Below, piece by piece: positions 25,801-38,293 of a stretch of DNA of 64,000 nucleotides (its first letter is position 1; every line of letters begins with the position of its first letter). Under the pieces are notes generated by a model that was not told where the DNA came from, searched no databases, and saw only the letters and a list, made by a program, of their open reading frames with translations. Made by a program: the position numbers and the translations under genes. The DNA is taken from NCBI GenBank assembly GCA_024036415.1, contig JAMWET010005002.1, positions 896,302-960,301 of the forward strand. The letters run 5' to 3'. Source of the stretch: Prochilodus magdalenae (Eukaryota > Chordata > Actinopteri > Characiformes > Prochilodontidae).

Positions 25801-28800
25801 TTTTGCTATTATACAGCTTTTAACTGGCTTTTAAAAGAAACCCTATAGCATCTTGGGTACAGTAAAATGATGGATAAAACAAACAGCAGCCAACTGACAA
25901 AGCAAATGTAAATTTGGTATTTAGGAATTAATTTATCACCACTTTAAGGTCTTCAACTTGTAAAATGTTAGAATTAATAACCTGTATAAACATTATCAAT
26001 GCAGGATCATTAGGAACACTATGTTTTGTCTAAAAAGTCTGGTGAATACTCACTTGCTCTGATTTAGGACAACAAGAAGCTGAAGGTATATCATCTGTAT
26101 GATCATAGGGTAAACTGCAAGATGTGTCAAACTGGGAAAACCTTACTTAGCTGAGAAAGAGACAGATATTTATTTTATGAGTTTTATAAACCGGTATAGA
26201 CTGAGAGTCCCAATCAAAGGAAGCCACATAGAGTTCACACATACAAGTTTCATCTGCTTCCACAGAGCACAAGCCTGGAAATCACTTGTGGAAGAAAAAC
26301 GACCTGTAGAACTGTAGGAGAGGGCGCTTGCAAAACAAAAATGTCTGGCTGCATTTCAAAGTTGAGTCCTGCCATAGCCTGGCTTTTTGCTGGCTTAAAA
26401 TCACTCAGCTTAATCTATGCAGAACAACTCACAAACAAACAATCAGCCTTTGTTTATTTCACAATTTGTGCAGAGCTCCCATGTGTCATTCCTAGGTCTC
26501 AAATAAGCCCAGTAAGCAGGTAGTTAATAGCATAAAACTGAGCACAAACATAAAAATAGCATGCTATAAATTCACTCTGTCGCATACACATGTTAAACAC
26601 GCACATTTATTTTTAAAATAAATTGATTTTAACAATGCCAAGCTAAATAACAGGGCAACTTTGCACCATCATTTGTTTCTGGCTTGGAATGTTTTGGGTT
26701 TCTAAAAGTATTTCTGGCATTTCGAGAGCCATTCAAATGATCTGTAATGCGTGTCATGTAATTATGCTGAGTAACGACCGCTGAATTCTCTGAATTCCTA
26801 ATTAGCGTACCACCCTGTGTTGAAGAATCAGACCAGCCAATTCAACATGTCAGGCACCACCTATGGTGAAATCAAAACAACAGGAGTGTGCAGTTATAGC
26901 TAAAGACTATTAGGCTGCTTGTTTGAGTGTGATGTTCAGCTCCACCCAGGCCTTGGTATTCAGCCACTCTGCCAAACCCAGAGAGGCCCAGTATCTTGCA
27001 TTCCTTCTCAATGTGAGACATTACAACTCTCACTTTGGCTTGACACACCTACACACAGGACTGGCATACATTTACAGGCACATGAATGGCACGTAGTCAC
27101 ACACATCCTCTCACATGCTGATACACAAACTTTCTAACACATGCAGACAAACACAAGCAGGCAAGCAAATCAACATTTCATGTATGAATGGAATGTTCTA
27201 AGGTCACAACAGCTCAACGCTGCCTGAAGTGAATTCCTATCTTGCTCTGCTAACTATTTTCTTGATGGATTTCCCTCATACAGGCTTCCTGTTTATATAC
27301 ACAAAGGGTTTCTTCTTCATATTAATGCCACTAAGGAGCTGTCAGTTTGTCCAGACTTTATTTCTTCAGGTTTATAACTACATAGTTATTAAGTTACTAA
27401 CTGCATAATAGCCCGGTGATATATTAGTATTATTCACATGCCTGTTTTTTATTTTAGGAAATATAACAAAAGCTGATAACTGCTCTTAAACACAGCCATC
27501 ATATCAGTTAGTAAAGCAATGTTTAACTACAAAAACTGCAGTCTGTTTCAAATCGGACCACATACATCTACACTCAGTGCCTTTTAGCTCTTTAAAATGG
27601 ATATCAGTCACAAAATACAGTAGGTCTAGAATTTTATTTTATGCCTACCTATATAGAAACTCAGGAACACATGCAAAAGTATTGAATAATTTATAAAGAA
27701 ATACATGAATATATCAGCATCTGTCGGCAGTTGCTAGCAGATATAAGATGTTTATGAACTACATGATAATATAAGACATAAGGGCACCCAAAGTATCGAC
27801 CATCTGTTCTTTTGTGTTATGAAGCATTATGACCAAGTAATGGAACTTCATTAGGCAGGGTATGATTAAGAACACTACATATCGGCTCTAAAGGATTCCC
27901 TTAAATTTAGGTAATAATTTTCAAAAAAAATTTTAAGTATATGTGACTGTATATATACTACATACGGTCCCTGACTAGCAGTAGAAGTTGGGGACATAAA
28001 AAATATACCTAAATAAGTCAAATAAATTAATTAAAGTTATAAGTAAAAGTTCTGTGAGTTATTCCAGGCATTCTAGTTATCATGAAACATTATTTTTGGA
28101 CAGTAGAGTTGAGAAGTTAAGTTAGTACCACACAGGTCTCCTTAATAGAAATTGTACTTTGATTATTTAACTCGAGTAGAAATACATAGAACTGATATAT
28201 ACTTAATTAGTTCCTTTATTCAGGAATAATGGTTTAGAACATTGTTATAAATAGAATAATTCATCATATTACATTAAGTCAGAGGTTATTTGATGCTTAT
28301 GTATGTGCAGGTTTCCAATGTAACCCTCACATAAAGAGTTGTGACATTTTCATAATAATCTGCTTGTAAATGGGAAAATGGCCCTAATGGCCCTAGTGTA
28401 AAAAACAAAACAAACACATTTGCTTTTGTGTCAGTTGTCAAAGCCCTTTTTCTCCTTTAAAACCAACAGAACATGGATTCTGGCAGAATGAGTAATAATC
28501 TCAGTAGAGTTCAAGCCATACATACATATAAGCAAACTCAATTACAAGCCTACTATATTACACACACACACATCAGATTAGAGAACACATTTTAAATTGG
28601 GGCCAAGATTCTTTGAAATCCAAGATAAGCTTGCACCAGAATGATGAGAAAAGAGTATACTGAGGAGGGGCAGTGGATGCAGTGTTAAGGCATTTGTATA
28701 CTGTAAATAGATGCTAATGGAACTGGGTCTCTGTTGTTTATTGATAATGTGACTGCTGATAAATAAAAACTGAAGTATACCGAGCTATGCTTTCTGCTCA

Positions 28801-29552
28801 TATTCAAAGGCAACAAAACTGATAGACTGGTGCTTCCCAGTACAGATAGATACTGGATTCTGTAAGTTTTTCCAGTCTTATGTCTGTAAAAATGGAGGAA
28901 CCGCATCAAAATTGGCTGTATTAATAAACAGCGAATGCAATATTCTTGTTCTTGTTAAAGTCTACACTTCATCTTGTCTGCTTCAATTTAAATCTTTTGT
29001 GGTGATGTAAAAAAGCAAAATTCCAAAAATTGTGTTACTGTCCAAATACATATAAACCCAACTGTACCTTTTATTATTTCTATTGAAACTGGCATGTCAA
29101 ATAATCATAAGTAAGCCTGGATCTAAAAGAAATAAAGGCTTCTCATCTGCTGAATGTGGGGTTTTGTTTGTATGACTGCAATAGGCTGGTCACTAATGTA
29201 AGTCTTGCTCCAGTACAAGGATAAGACTTCAGGAGTCCTTCTGTTTCTGCTCGCCCTGCTGTGGCCTGAATCTGAACCCTGACTGTCATAACATAACATG
29301 CAGCAAATACACAAACTGTAAAACGCTTTTTCACTCTCACTTAAAAACAATGCACACTATAAGCATGAAGAGAATATCCACCGAGGCCAACGCTAATCCA
29401 AGTAAACGATGATCAAAAACTTCCTGTCCTTTTCATTTCCATGAGCTAATACTGGAAACAAAGCCATGTTTTCCATACTGTAATGCTCAAAGCCAGAAAA
29501 TAATCCCACTCATCCTTACTGGACAGCAGGGCCAAATAGATTTTAAGAAAAG

Positions 29553-29577
29553 AAAAAAAAAAAAAAAAAAAAAAAAA
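29553..29577. repeat. Poly-A tract, 25 bases
   Basis: A pure A run preceded by 'ttttaagaaaag'. It may be the tail of an old retro-insertion, but no retroelement body is recognisable upstream. Confidence 0.9.
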
Positions 29578-32060
29578 CCACACATCTTACAGCTGCAGCA
29601 TAGAGAGTGGCGGTCACTGGCAAACTGGCTAATGAGGAAAACTGCATGCTGGTGCCCTCTAGTGGTGATAAACTGAATTTACATTTTATTTTCAGACCTT
29701 AATGGTCATAGGAAAGGGATTTGTGTGGGCTTGTAGAACACATGGTCATTCCAGAATACACACAAAAACAATAGGAGAAAGACTCTTCTCTCAAGGGTAG
29801 CTTGATATTAATCAGACTCAAAAAGGCTACAATTATAAGGCTACAATATTTGGATTAAAATGCGGTTGTAGGTTATCAATAGGTGTTGGAATAATACCTC
29901 TATAAAAGTGAACACCTGTGACAACATCTAATACCAGAGGTTTTGCCATACCTCGGACAGCATGATAAAACCTAAAGATCCTCAAACAGCTCTGCCCACA
30001 ATGTAGAGAGTATTTTAAGCATAACTGAAAGTGAGGGGTTTATGTAGCTTATGTAGTCTTGTTCACAGTTTTCTCAGTGCATTCCAAAATTTCGACTGTA
30101 TGTCACTGAATTTGATGTATTATACTTATATTTTGATGTATGATATAATGTATGTTGTCAGTGGGACTGGGTAACATTAAAAATAATATAATTGCACAAT
30201 TTAGTGGTTAAAACCTATAAAGGTTGCTCAGATTGGCATGTTGTGAACATTTATTTACAGAAAGTTTACTGTGTAAAATCAGCAGTGAACCTACATGTGT
30301 CTTCCTTAGTTTTTAATAATGTTGAGTAATGTAAGTAAATAACGACTAATCTGAAATTAATCCAATAACTTTCTATGAAGGGCTTGTGGAGGTGGAAGTC
30401 TCGTTCATTTTCGCCACCACTGTGAATAACTCTGACTCTAAATGGAGCTTTTCACGCAAAACCACTCTGAATGGCTTTGCTAACATTTTAACCATTTAAT
30501 TATGCAGAAATTTAAACAGAAAATGAGTTCCCCTTTAAAGACTCCATGTTTCATTACAAATGGAACATAGTAAGGTCAGTTTAACTGTGTGCAGTGCAGT
30601 TTGCAAAATGGTGAGTAAAACTCAATGCGTTTGTAAGTAATATAGCATGCTTATGTGGCACTGAACATTCCATTTTGTATATTCAAATGTGTTTAATCTG
30701 CGTATTGTGTATTATGAAAACGTCCTGCAGTATTAGAAAACAATATTTTTGCCATAATCCCCCCTCTCTTAGTTCTCCGAGACAAATGTAAACATTAGCC
30801 ATTTGGCTAAATGCTGGCACATTCCTTTTGCTATTTTGAAGAAGACCAAATATAACATGTAAAACTGACATGAAAACGGGCAGAATTAAAGGAGAGAAGT
30901 ATGTGTTGTATTACTAACATTAGATCACATGGACTTAATGCTCCACCAGACTCATTCCAATGAAGGGAAGATAAAGCTTATTTCCAAAGTAAGTCAGGCA
31001 CAGAGGAATGATCTAGAGCTGTCAGTCAACTCTACATTCTTGGGTTCATGGTGCATGCAGCCAATCAAATTCCTTTCCCTCAATTCCCCAGTGAAACTGT
31101 ACTGGATGCAGAGCCGTTGCCAAAGTTATGATCGTTTGGAAGCCTATTCACAGGAGCTGTCAAAGACTGGGATATTTACATGTTTGACTCAGTCAAACAG
31201 AGCATGCTTTAACCACACCGGAAAGGAGGGAAATCAAGCTGTGGTGTGAGAATCCTGCATTTGGCTTTTGGTGAAAGTCTTTGTATGTGGTAAAGCATTC
31301 CTTGATCAAAGCTATAGACACACCACTGTTTAAATGCTTGGAATCATTCATCAAGAGCAATTATTTTGGAATATCGGTTCATCAATCAACGCAGTATCAT
31401 GGTTTGTACAAAAATGTCACCTATACTAAGTTATACTGAGCTCACTTGCCATAATCATTATTTTAAATACAACAATAACTTAGTAGACATCTGGGCATGT
31501 CTGGGAAAATAAGAAGATATCTAAGATGCAAATTCTGACAAATTATTCTGCGCGAGAACTGACTAGTCATCAATTAATCTCAATTACAGTACGAAATCTG
31601 AAGCTATTGTAAAGCTATTTAATAATCAGATCTTTATTCATTGTAATGATTTCTTCATGAATCTATTCTAAAACATACAGTACACATGGGTCGCAGGGTT
31701 AGGGGTATCAAATTGGGGAGCAAGTTTAGATCTTCAGGAGTTTTGTCTGATTCGCAGTAAAGAAAACTTAAAACATGTAAAAAGTCAGAGCTGAGAGCCT
31801 GACTAAGGAAAAGTAACACATCCATAATTCTAAAATGTACTATTACATTTATTCAGGTCACATTTTCTGCTTTAATTCTCCCCCAGTATGTCAGCAAAAA
31901 AAATATTACTGTGGACTGAAACATACAAATGTGTGAACTTTGCACTTATGAAGCACGTCATTTCACCAAAGTGACCAAGTTTTGCATACCACTGTATATG
32001 TATGTATACGTGTCCATGTATATGCACTGTCTGCATGCTGATGTGAGCTCTTCTGTCTAC

Positions 32061-32196
32061 CTGACAAACTTCTTGGCCTGTTGTCTGCAAGCTCTGAGAT
32101 GGCTCCAGTTGTGACAGTCTTCTTCATACGAGATGCTGCAGCGGTTGGTCCCAGAACAGGCTTAGTCAACGCATCATCACTGCTTGCCCTCTTCAG
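32061..32196 (-). CDS. specc1: specc1 exon 3: second coding exon of cytospin-B
   Basis: The exon is 136 nt: 45 codons plus one base, starting LKRASSDDALTKP and ending ELADNRPRSLS with a split codon (phase 1). It aligns without gaps at its start to mammalian SPECC1 LKRASSEDTLNKP and then at KKT-T-GAISEL, followed by RPRS against RLRS. Joined to exon 2 it restores SR/LKRASS across the junction. The acceptor is GTATGCAG/CTG, with an unusually TG-rich rather than C/T-rich tract. The donor is TCAG/GTAGAC (intron bases 32055-32060). KRAS-S at the start fits a basophilic kinase site (K-R-x-S); that is inference. The next coding exon, the large coiled-coil one in this family, is not found to the left within the window. 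Confidence 0.92.
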
Positions 32197-34047
32197 CTGC
32201 ATACATACACATACACAGTGTCACAAACATATCATATGACTTCACACAATAACTGTATTGTATGAGCTCGGCAATGTGATATCACAGAAGGCAGTACTGT
32301 AGTGCATTTCATTTACAGAGATGACTACTGCGTCTAAAATGAGTATTCACTGCTGCAGCTGTGCTGCTTGAAAAATGAGTGCTCAACAAACCACAGGCAT
32401 TTCTGCTCTCGGTTGCTTCAACACCAAGACCGGTCTCAGGTATACCCAATGTCTATACAGTGAGTGTTCAAATAAATCACAAATCACAATGCTTAATATA
32501 GCTGTATATAGCTGTCCTATTATAAACTATATTACAGAAGGTCTTATTTCTATAATGGATTTCTTCAGGGATGCGCAACTTTAAGCCTGGTTATTATCCT
32601 GCTCCAACAAACCCATCTGTTGAACCAGGTTTAGAGGATGTGTTTAAGTGTAGGACCCACTAAACTGTGCAGGATACTAGCCCTCAAGGACTCCCTTGCT
32701 TAAACTATTAATTATGATTTAATTATTCGATCAGTTTATTAATAATGCCCTCTTTTTTCTGTTGCTTATTTTGCATTACGCCTCTGGGTAAGTTTCTATT
32801 TTCAGCTCTTTCCTGGAATATTCCAAAATGAATAACTTGCTTTTACTGGAACTTGTAAATGAAGCACTGTGTCTGACAGTACTGAAAGTGGGTAACAGTG
32901 TATTTGAATTCATGTTATATTTTCTCTGAACTGTACCGTCCTGTAGTTCATGAGAACTTGTGGTGTTTTTACAGCTCACAAGCTCTCATAAAATATCAGG
33001 CATTTCCTTTGTAAGTCTCCCTCTAGATTAGAGCAAGCACAGCAAGCAGACAGACTAGACTGAACACTGATATTGTAGATCGCAATAGTGTATATCACAC
33101 AGTGCTGAGGATGACATTGGATTGACACCTTTGTACATTGTGATCTATTCCTCTCTCTTCTGCCAATGTCAGCTTTCATGCCATTTACTAAAACTATTTT
33201 AGAAGAACTCCCAAAACCCTCTGTAATTCTTTCCATTGTTCAGTTACCCATTAAAATGACTGGTAGCACTGGAAGAGTTCCATTATTTTTTACCACGTCC
33301 ACAGTTCTGTTTCATAATATCCCTTTTTTGTCTGCTGAAAGTACATCCTCTCCACTCCCCTTCCAATACTTCACTTCTTAGAGTGCCTTATTTGTGCATT
33401 CTTTTCATTCATTTCCCTCAATCTTTTCTTCCTGGACCTGCCCATTTCCTTTCTACTTTTCTCTCTCATTGATCATAGGCTCACACTCTGATTACATAAA
33501 GGAGACTAAATAAGAGATTCTAATAAAGAGATTAGGCTAGTCTTATTAGCTTCACAGTCCCACATCTAGGTGCCTGCAGGGCTGTCTCCTGGTTATGTGT
33601 ATAAACACCTATGTATTGTAATACATCAGCCAGATGAAACTGCAACAATTTCAGTGTCAGATTTGATTGTAAATCACCATATTAATATTAGGCATCCACC
33701 AATATGGGAATAAAGCCAGTGAGAGTATATATTGATATACAATATACTTTTTGCTCGTAGTAATCATAGTCACAAAATGCTTAGAAAAACTTAGTGTGGG
33801 GTATTGTGATGTTATCTATCGAGATGTATACCTTAATGCTAAATACCATATGTTAAACATGGATATTTTACCTTGCTGTGTTAGTCCAGTTACATTAAAG
33901 TATACAGGCCACAAGTCTTTACTGAACCTCTAAGTGTTAACTCAAAATGATAACCGAATTGAATTGTGACGAAATGTGAGATTTCACTACAGAGTAAAGT
34001 GTATTCTTGAATGGCCCCACTCTTCATTTGTCTCCGGGAGTTCTTAC
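32197..34047 (-). other. specc1: specc1 intron 2
   Basis: This 1851-bp GT-AG phase-0 intron lies between the two coding exons. I see no further exon, transposon or RNA gene in it. It is AT-rich, with a short 'aatatgggaataaagcc...tatattgatatac' stretch near 33700-33740 that resembles decayed fish DNA-transposon sequence, but too weakly to call. Confidence 0.8.
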
Positions 34048-34242
34048 CCGACTGAGACGCAGGTCAGAGGCGATGGTGCTGGAGGACCGAGACGTTTTCA
34101 TGCCTGTGGTGCTGCTGGAGGTGGAGGTGTGTGGAAGTGAAGAAATCAGCCGTGTCCGCTCGGGGGCTGCCGTCTTGGGCAGCGCCGCCTTGGCGGTGCC
34201 CCCTTTCAGCATTGTTCCTTTCGCTGGCACTTCTTACTCAGA
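34048..34242 (-). CDS. specc1: specc1 exon 2: first coding exon, start codon and N-terminus of cytospin-B
   Basis: SPECC1 (cytospin-B, a paralogue of SPECC1L) is a cytoskeletal protein with a Ser-rich N-terminus, a long coiled coil and a C-terminal calponin-homology domain. This exon gives the first 55 residues, starting MLKGGTAKAALPK. The match to SPECC1 lies in the Ser-rich end: TTGMKTSRSSSTIASDLRLSR corresponds to SSGMKSSKSSTSLAFESRLSR of the mammalian protein. The acceptor is a pyrimidine tract ending CCACAG (intron starts at 34243), and the donor is CGG/GTAAGA (intron bases 34041-34047). The ATG is at 34212-34210. An in-frame TAA lies eight codons upstream inside the exon, so the reading frame cannot extend 5'; a GTG six codons upstream of the ATG is not the start. 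The first 30 or so residues differ from mammalian SPECC1, as expected of a fast-evolving N-terminus. The exon ends in phase 0. Confidence 0.87.
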
Positions 34243-35963
34243 CTGTGGACACAGAAGAAGAAGACTGCAGTCAGACTGTAATAAGTGTATTAGCCTAATC
34301 ACAGGACAGGGAGGTGCCTATAGTTAGTCCTTTACTATTGTCACAAAAAAACATATAATTGTGCTGCCTAAAAAGCTATATATCACTCTTTACGTAATGT
34401 CCTGCAGAAAGGAGGAGAAAAAAGTATGGAATCATAATGAGTAAAAATGACGTGAAAGAAGGTAAGAGAGAAAGAGTAGTACAAGGGGCAACAGTTTAGC
34501 ACTTGTCAAGAAACTCAAGCACCTCAGCAGACCTTCAGGGCTCACCCTTATTTATTTATTTTTTTTTATTTTTTATTTACTAAAACAATTGCTCAATTCT
34601 GTTGTTTTCTGCCTTTGATGTGTAAAAGAATGTGATCTAACAAAAGCTAAAAACTGGGACATTTGTATTCGGTCTGTGTCATTAACTACCTTTCTAGACA
34701 ACAAAACACTTAAACAGACCTCTAAAGTCATGTGTAATGCTGTTGTCAAAATTGTGGCCATTTTAGCAACTCCATTTAAACAAATCTATTTTTTCTACAA
34801 TAAAAACCAAAAAGTGTCTTCAAGAAATAAACATGCTCCAAAAGCCATTACATTTGGTCAAATGAGCAATTCTCCTCCAAATATCTTCTAACCTACTGGG
34901 CTGGTAAGGAGCTAAAAAATGACCACAGCTACATACAAGCTAACACTGCCGCACACTGAACTGAAATCAAAAGACTGGCCTCAGACATCAGAAATACAGC
35001 ACACAAACAAGGAAGCTTTGTCAAATGTGGGAGTTAAGCCGCTCTGGCAGGAGAAGTCTGAGTTTAAGCGGATGTTGTTGGTATATATTAGTTTAAAAGC
35101 ATGCTATTTATACTCTGACTGATTAAGAAACTTGTATTTTAGAGGATGCAGCAACAGAAGACGCAAGACAAAATGCATAGACTTACTAAATTTTTTTTTT
35201 TTTTTAAAGAGCTATTAATTTCATTCAGAGAAACCAGCTTAGACCTGCAGTTCATAATATGGGCATGATGCCAACTACAGAATGATGCATGACTTCCGAG
35301 GTCCATAGGAACAAAAGCCACCATCCAAGAAGAAAGGAAGCCTACTGCATATTTTACACGGTGATAAAAAAACAACAGCACTCAGAATATTCTGGTTCTT
35401 CATGGTGAAACTGATAAAACAATTTTACTGTTACTAACGGGGATATGCATGTCTTCTAGTAGCAGACTTAGACAAGTAACTGCAATATTACTGTAGTATA
35501 GTGTTTTCCACTTTTTATCATTTTATTATTTTTGGCACAACAGTATTGCCATACAGCAGTGTTTCAAACACCCTAGCGTACCTTGGGAGTAAAACAACCA
35601 AGACATTGTGATAAGCACGGAGTATCATGACATGTCCTCAAGCATCTCAATATCCTATTTTTATATCCACCACAACAACATATGATAGCATCACTTAATT
35701 CGCTTAATTACAGTGAAACTATCCAAATCTGTTACGAGATCAAAAATGGCAATAAACACTTTGGAAAGAGTGAAAGACCCTTTCTGAGAACAGAACATAT
35801 TAGTGCACTTAGTGGAGGTAATGTGGGAGAAGTGAAGGGTGGCTATTCTCTGGAGAGCCATGAGTGCTCTTCACCATGGAGAGAAAGAGGAGCGGGAGTG
35901 GTGGGGGAGAGTGAGAGGGAGAGAGAGAGTACTCTTCCTGATTTCCTCTTATGTTTTCTGCAG

Positions 35964-36031
35964 CTTGCTGTGGACTCTGGTCAGCCCTGGAGGACCAGTC
36001 TCATTGATTTGACTGATGATGGGGTGCAAAG
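35964..36031 (+). other. Candidate plus-strand exon-like segment (antisense to specc1), weak
   Basis: The 68-bp segment is preceded by 'ttatgttttctgcag', a good acceptor context, and followed by 'gtacac'. It is open in one frame (LAVDSGQPWRTSLIDLTDDG). It stands alone: no partner exon, no homology that I recognise, and chance acceptor/donor pairs at this spacing are common in 64 kb. Confidence 0.12.
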
Positions 36032-37199
36032 GTACACAGACTCAGCCATTAGCAGCTGGCGCCTCTAGAGAGATGAAATCGAGAGTCTAGGAAAAGCACT
36101 AGTGGACTGTAACTGGTAAAAGGAATTGACTCAGGTCAGAAGTCTCTTATCCGTAGTCTTCATCACCCCTCTGCATCTGCAGTCTTTTTTTATCCCCTCA
36201 CTTCATTCTTGCTACCCTGAACTGTACTGCAGTTGGGAAAAAAAAATAAAAAATAAAAAAAAAAAATCTATCAATTGGTAATAGTTGTCAATTTGAGGAT
36301 GAACATAAGGTAAGAATTTAAATTCTCCTTTGTCTGTAGAAAATGTCAATGCAAGCATATTAACATATATAAAATGTTGAAATTGAGAGTCTTGGATTAG
36401 AATGCCAGAGAAATAAAGTATGGATTTGTAGATCGTTACAAATTAACCTACAATAAAATGAACATCAAGGTCTTAGCATAGCTACACTAAGTCTTAGCAT
36501 TTCCAAAAACTACTGAAATGATAGTCAAATCTAATCACATGTCTGACGCAGATATGACTTTGATATAATCATACATCTCTACTGATTATTCTAGTCTACT
36601 ATCTATCTATGACATGAACTATCAAATCGTCGATAACCTCAAAAAAGTTACTGGGTTGCCTTAAAATTATGCCTTATAACTTAATTTCAACATGACTTAA
36701 GATACAGATGCTCATCATTAGAAGGTCTCTTTTCAAGTTAAAACAGGTTTTCTATGTCACATATTGGCTGAGCATGAAAGTGTAATTACTGCAGCAAATT
36801 TAGAGGTGGTCTTCTTTATGAAGATGTTTCTATGGCTACCTGTGATTAATGTGGGAGTATGATTCATTACCTCATGCTCTGTAATTATGATAAATTATAC
36901 AGAGGACAAAAAGTAAGGAATAAAAGACCAGAATGACTAACTGATCTTCTGCACACCCCTGCTGAAGTTGGAGTTTAGGCTTCAATTTCCCCATAGACAA
37001 ATTTGTAACTTGCATTATACAAATCAACACATCTGCTTCCCGCAGATTTAAAAGACAAAATGAATCATAGTAGTGAACTGAAAACCAAGACCCATGAGAG
37101 TTCTTATATTTACAATTCAGCTAACACCAGCAGATTATGTCAAAGGCTTCTTTCAATTAATGTATGAAACATCAAAATCTTGAGAGAACACAACACACA

Positions 37200-37625
37200 G
37201 TGTCAGAATCAACTAACATAGTTCAACGCGTGCAGAACTAAAGGTCCAATGGTCTTTATTAAACAGATTGACACTTAGATTTACCAGCAAAAACCAGGCA
37301 AATATTACCAAGGGAATCCAAGAATCCAAGAGAGTAATACAGTAAACAAAAAGAAGTCAAAAATCAGAGTCCGATAAATCAGTGAACAGAACCAAAGAAG
37401 AATCCATAAAAGAGTAAGTCAATAAACAGAAGTCGAAACCAGAGATAACAAGCAGGGAAAACAGGAGAGAACGCTCCGTATGTAAGGGAAACCCGGAAGC
37501 GGGACACACAGTTAGGCACAGTACAGGATAATAAAGCTTTGGCTAATCAATGCTTCATCATGTAAAATCAGGTATGTTAGTGACCAACTGAAAAAAAATC
37601 CCCGTGACGGCATGAAGACATACAG
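37200..37625. repeat. Possible LTR-retroelement-like remnant
   Basis: The stretch begins 'tgtcagaatc'. It then has 'gcagaactaaaggtccaatg', 'gtctttattaaacagattga' and a long run of near-repeated 'agtcaaaaatcagagtccga / aagtcgaaaccagag' phrases, and ends near 'ccgtgacggcatga'. This composition resembles fish LTR or 3' retroelement sequence with the 'tttatt' plus 'agtc-aaa-ccag' pattern. No gag or pol frame and no paired LTR is present. Weak call. Confidence 0.3.
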
Positions 37626-38263
37626 AAGGGGGTGTAGTTGGTCTGCAACAATGTTTAGCTAGGTGTTACATGTCAAACTGTCAACATGATTGTTCAGAAC
37701 ATTGCCCAGAGCACCACACTCGCTCCACGGACTTGTCTTATTCCCACAGTGCGTCCTTGTGTCATTACTTCCCTAAGCAAATGTTGCACATGTACACAGC
37801 GCTCCATATGATGCAAAAGAAAAAGAGGCTAATCGGATCAGGCAACCTGCTTCCACCACTCCATGGTCCAGTTCCACTGATTGACTGCTCATTGTAGAGT
37901 TTTTGGTATTAGACAGGTTAGTACGGGCCCTCTGACTAGTCCATGGCTAAGCAGCAGGGTGCACTGTGTGTTGTGATACATTCCTCCCAAAGCCATCATT
38001 AACAATAGTAGTCTTTCTGACCGTTAGCCTTTGATGCCCTCATTACACTTTATATGGTTTACTGTTTCAGAGATGCTCTAATTCAATTGCCCGGCCATAG
38101 CTATAATGATTTAGTCCATGTGAAAGTTACACAGGTCTTTACACCTGGGATAAGTGTGGACCTGACAGATCACCAGAAATGTCAGTGTCAGATAAAGAGT
38201 ACTTAAGGGAGAAAATCAAGATCTGCTCCTGCTTTAGATCTAAAAAAGCAAGAGGAGTTTCTA

Positions 38264-38293
38264 TTTGTCTACTCATCAACATGAGTAGACAAA
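38264..38293. repeat. Perfect 13-bp inverted repeat with 4-base loop next to an A-rich tract
   Basis: 'tttgtctactcat' (38264-38276) and 'atgagtagacaaa' (38281-38293) flank the loop 'caac'. An A-rich run with 'aaaataaaataaaataaaa' follows up to about 38325. The pair could be a small template-switch inversion. Confidence 0.8.

Larger units (their letters stand above)
1..32060 (-). other. specc1: specc1 intron 3, 5' portion (rest lies left of the window)
   Basis: Starting at the donor GTAGAC (32060-32055), no further SPECC1-like exon was found down to base 1. In particular there is no open frame long enough for the large coiled-coil exon of this family. The interval is AT-rich with scattered repeats listed separately. 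Stretches 520-2990, 3200-4500, 4990-8800, 11000-13370, 13960-15450, 16200-18880, 19000-21510, 21970-25490 and 25840-31900 show nothing I can name beyond short A/T or GA runs and pyrimidine tracts (14090-14165 GA-rich; 18215-18250 CTTT-rich). A small exon or nested non-coding RNA gene could be missed. Confidence 0.55.

Noticed and set aside
31963..32202. 79-codon minus-strand frame as a complete gene
   Set aside because: Residues after RPRSLS are read-through of the donor TCAG/GTAGAC, and the first two lie in intron 2; only 32061-32196 is exon.
34024..34230. 68-codon frame taken as a complete small gene starting at GTG
   Set aside because: It is coding exon 2 of specc1 read past its donor (residues VRTPGDK are intronic) and started at a non-ATG codon downstream of an in-frame TAA.
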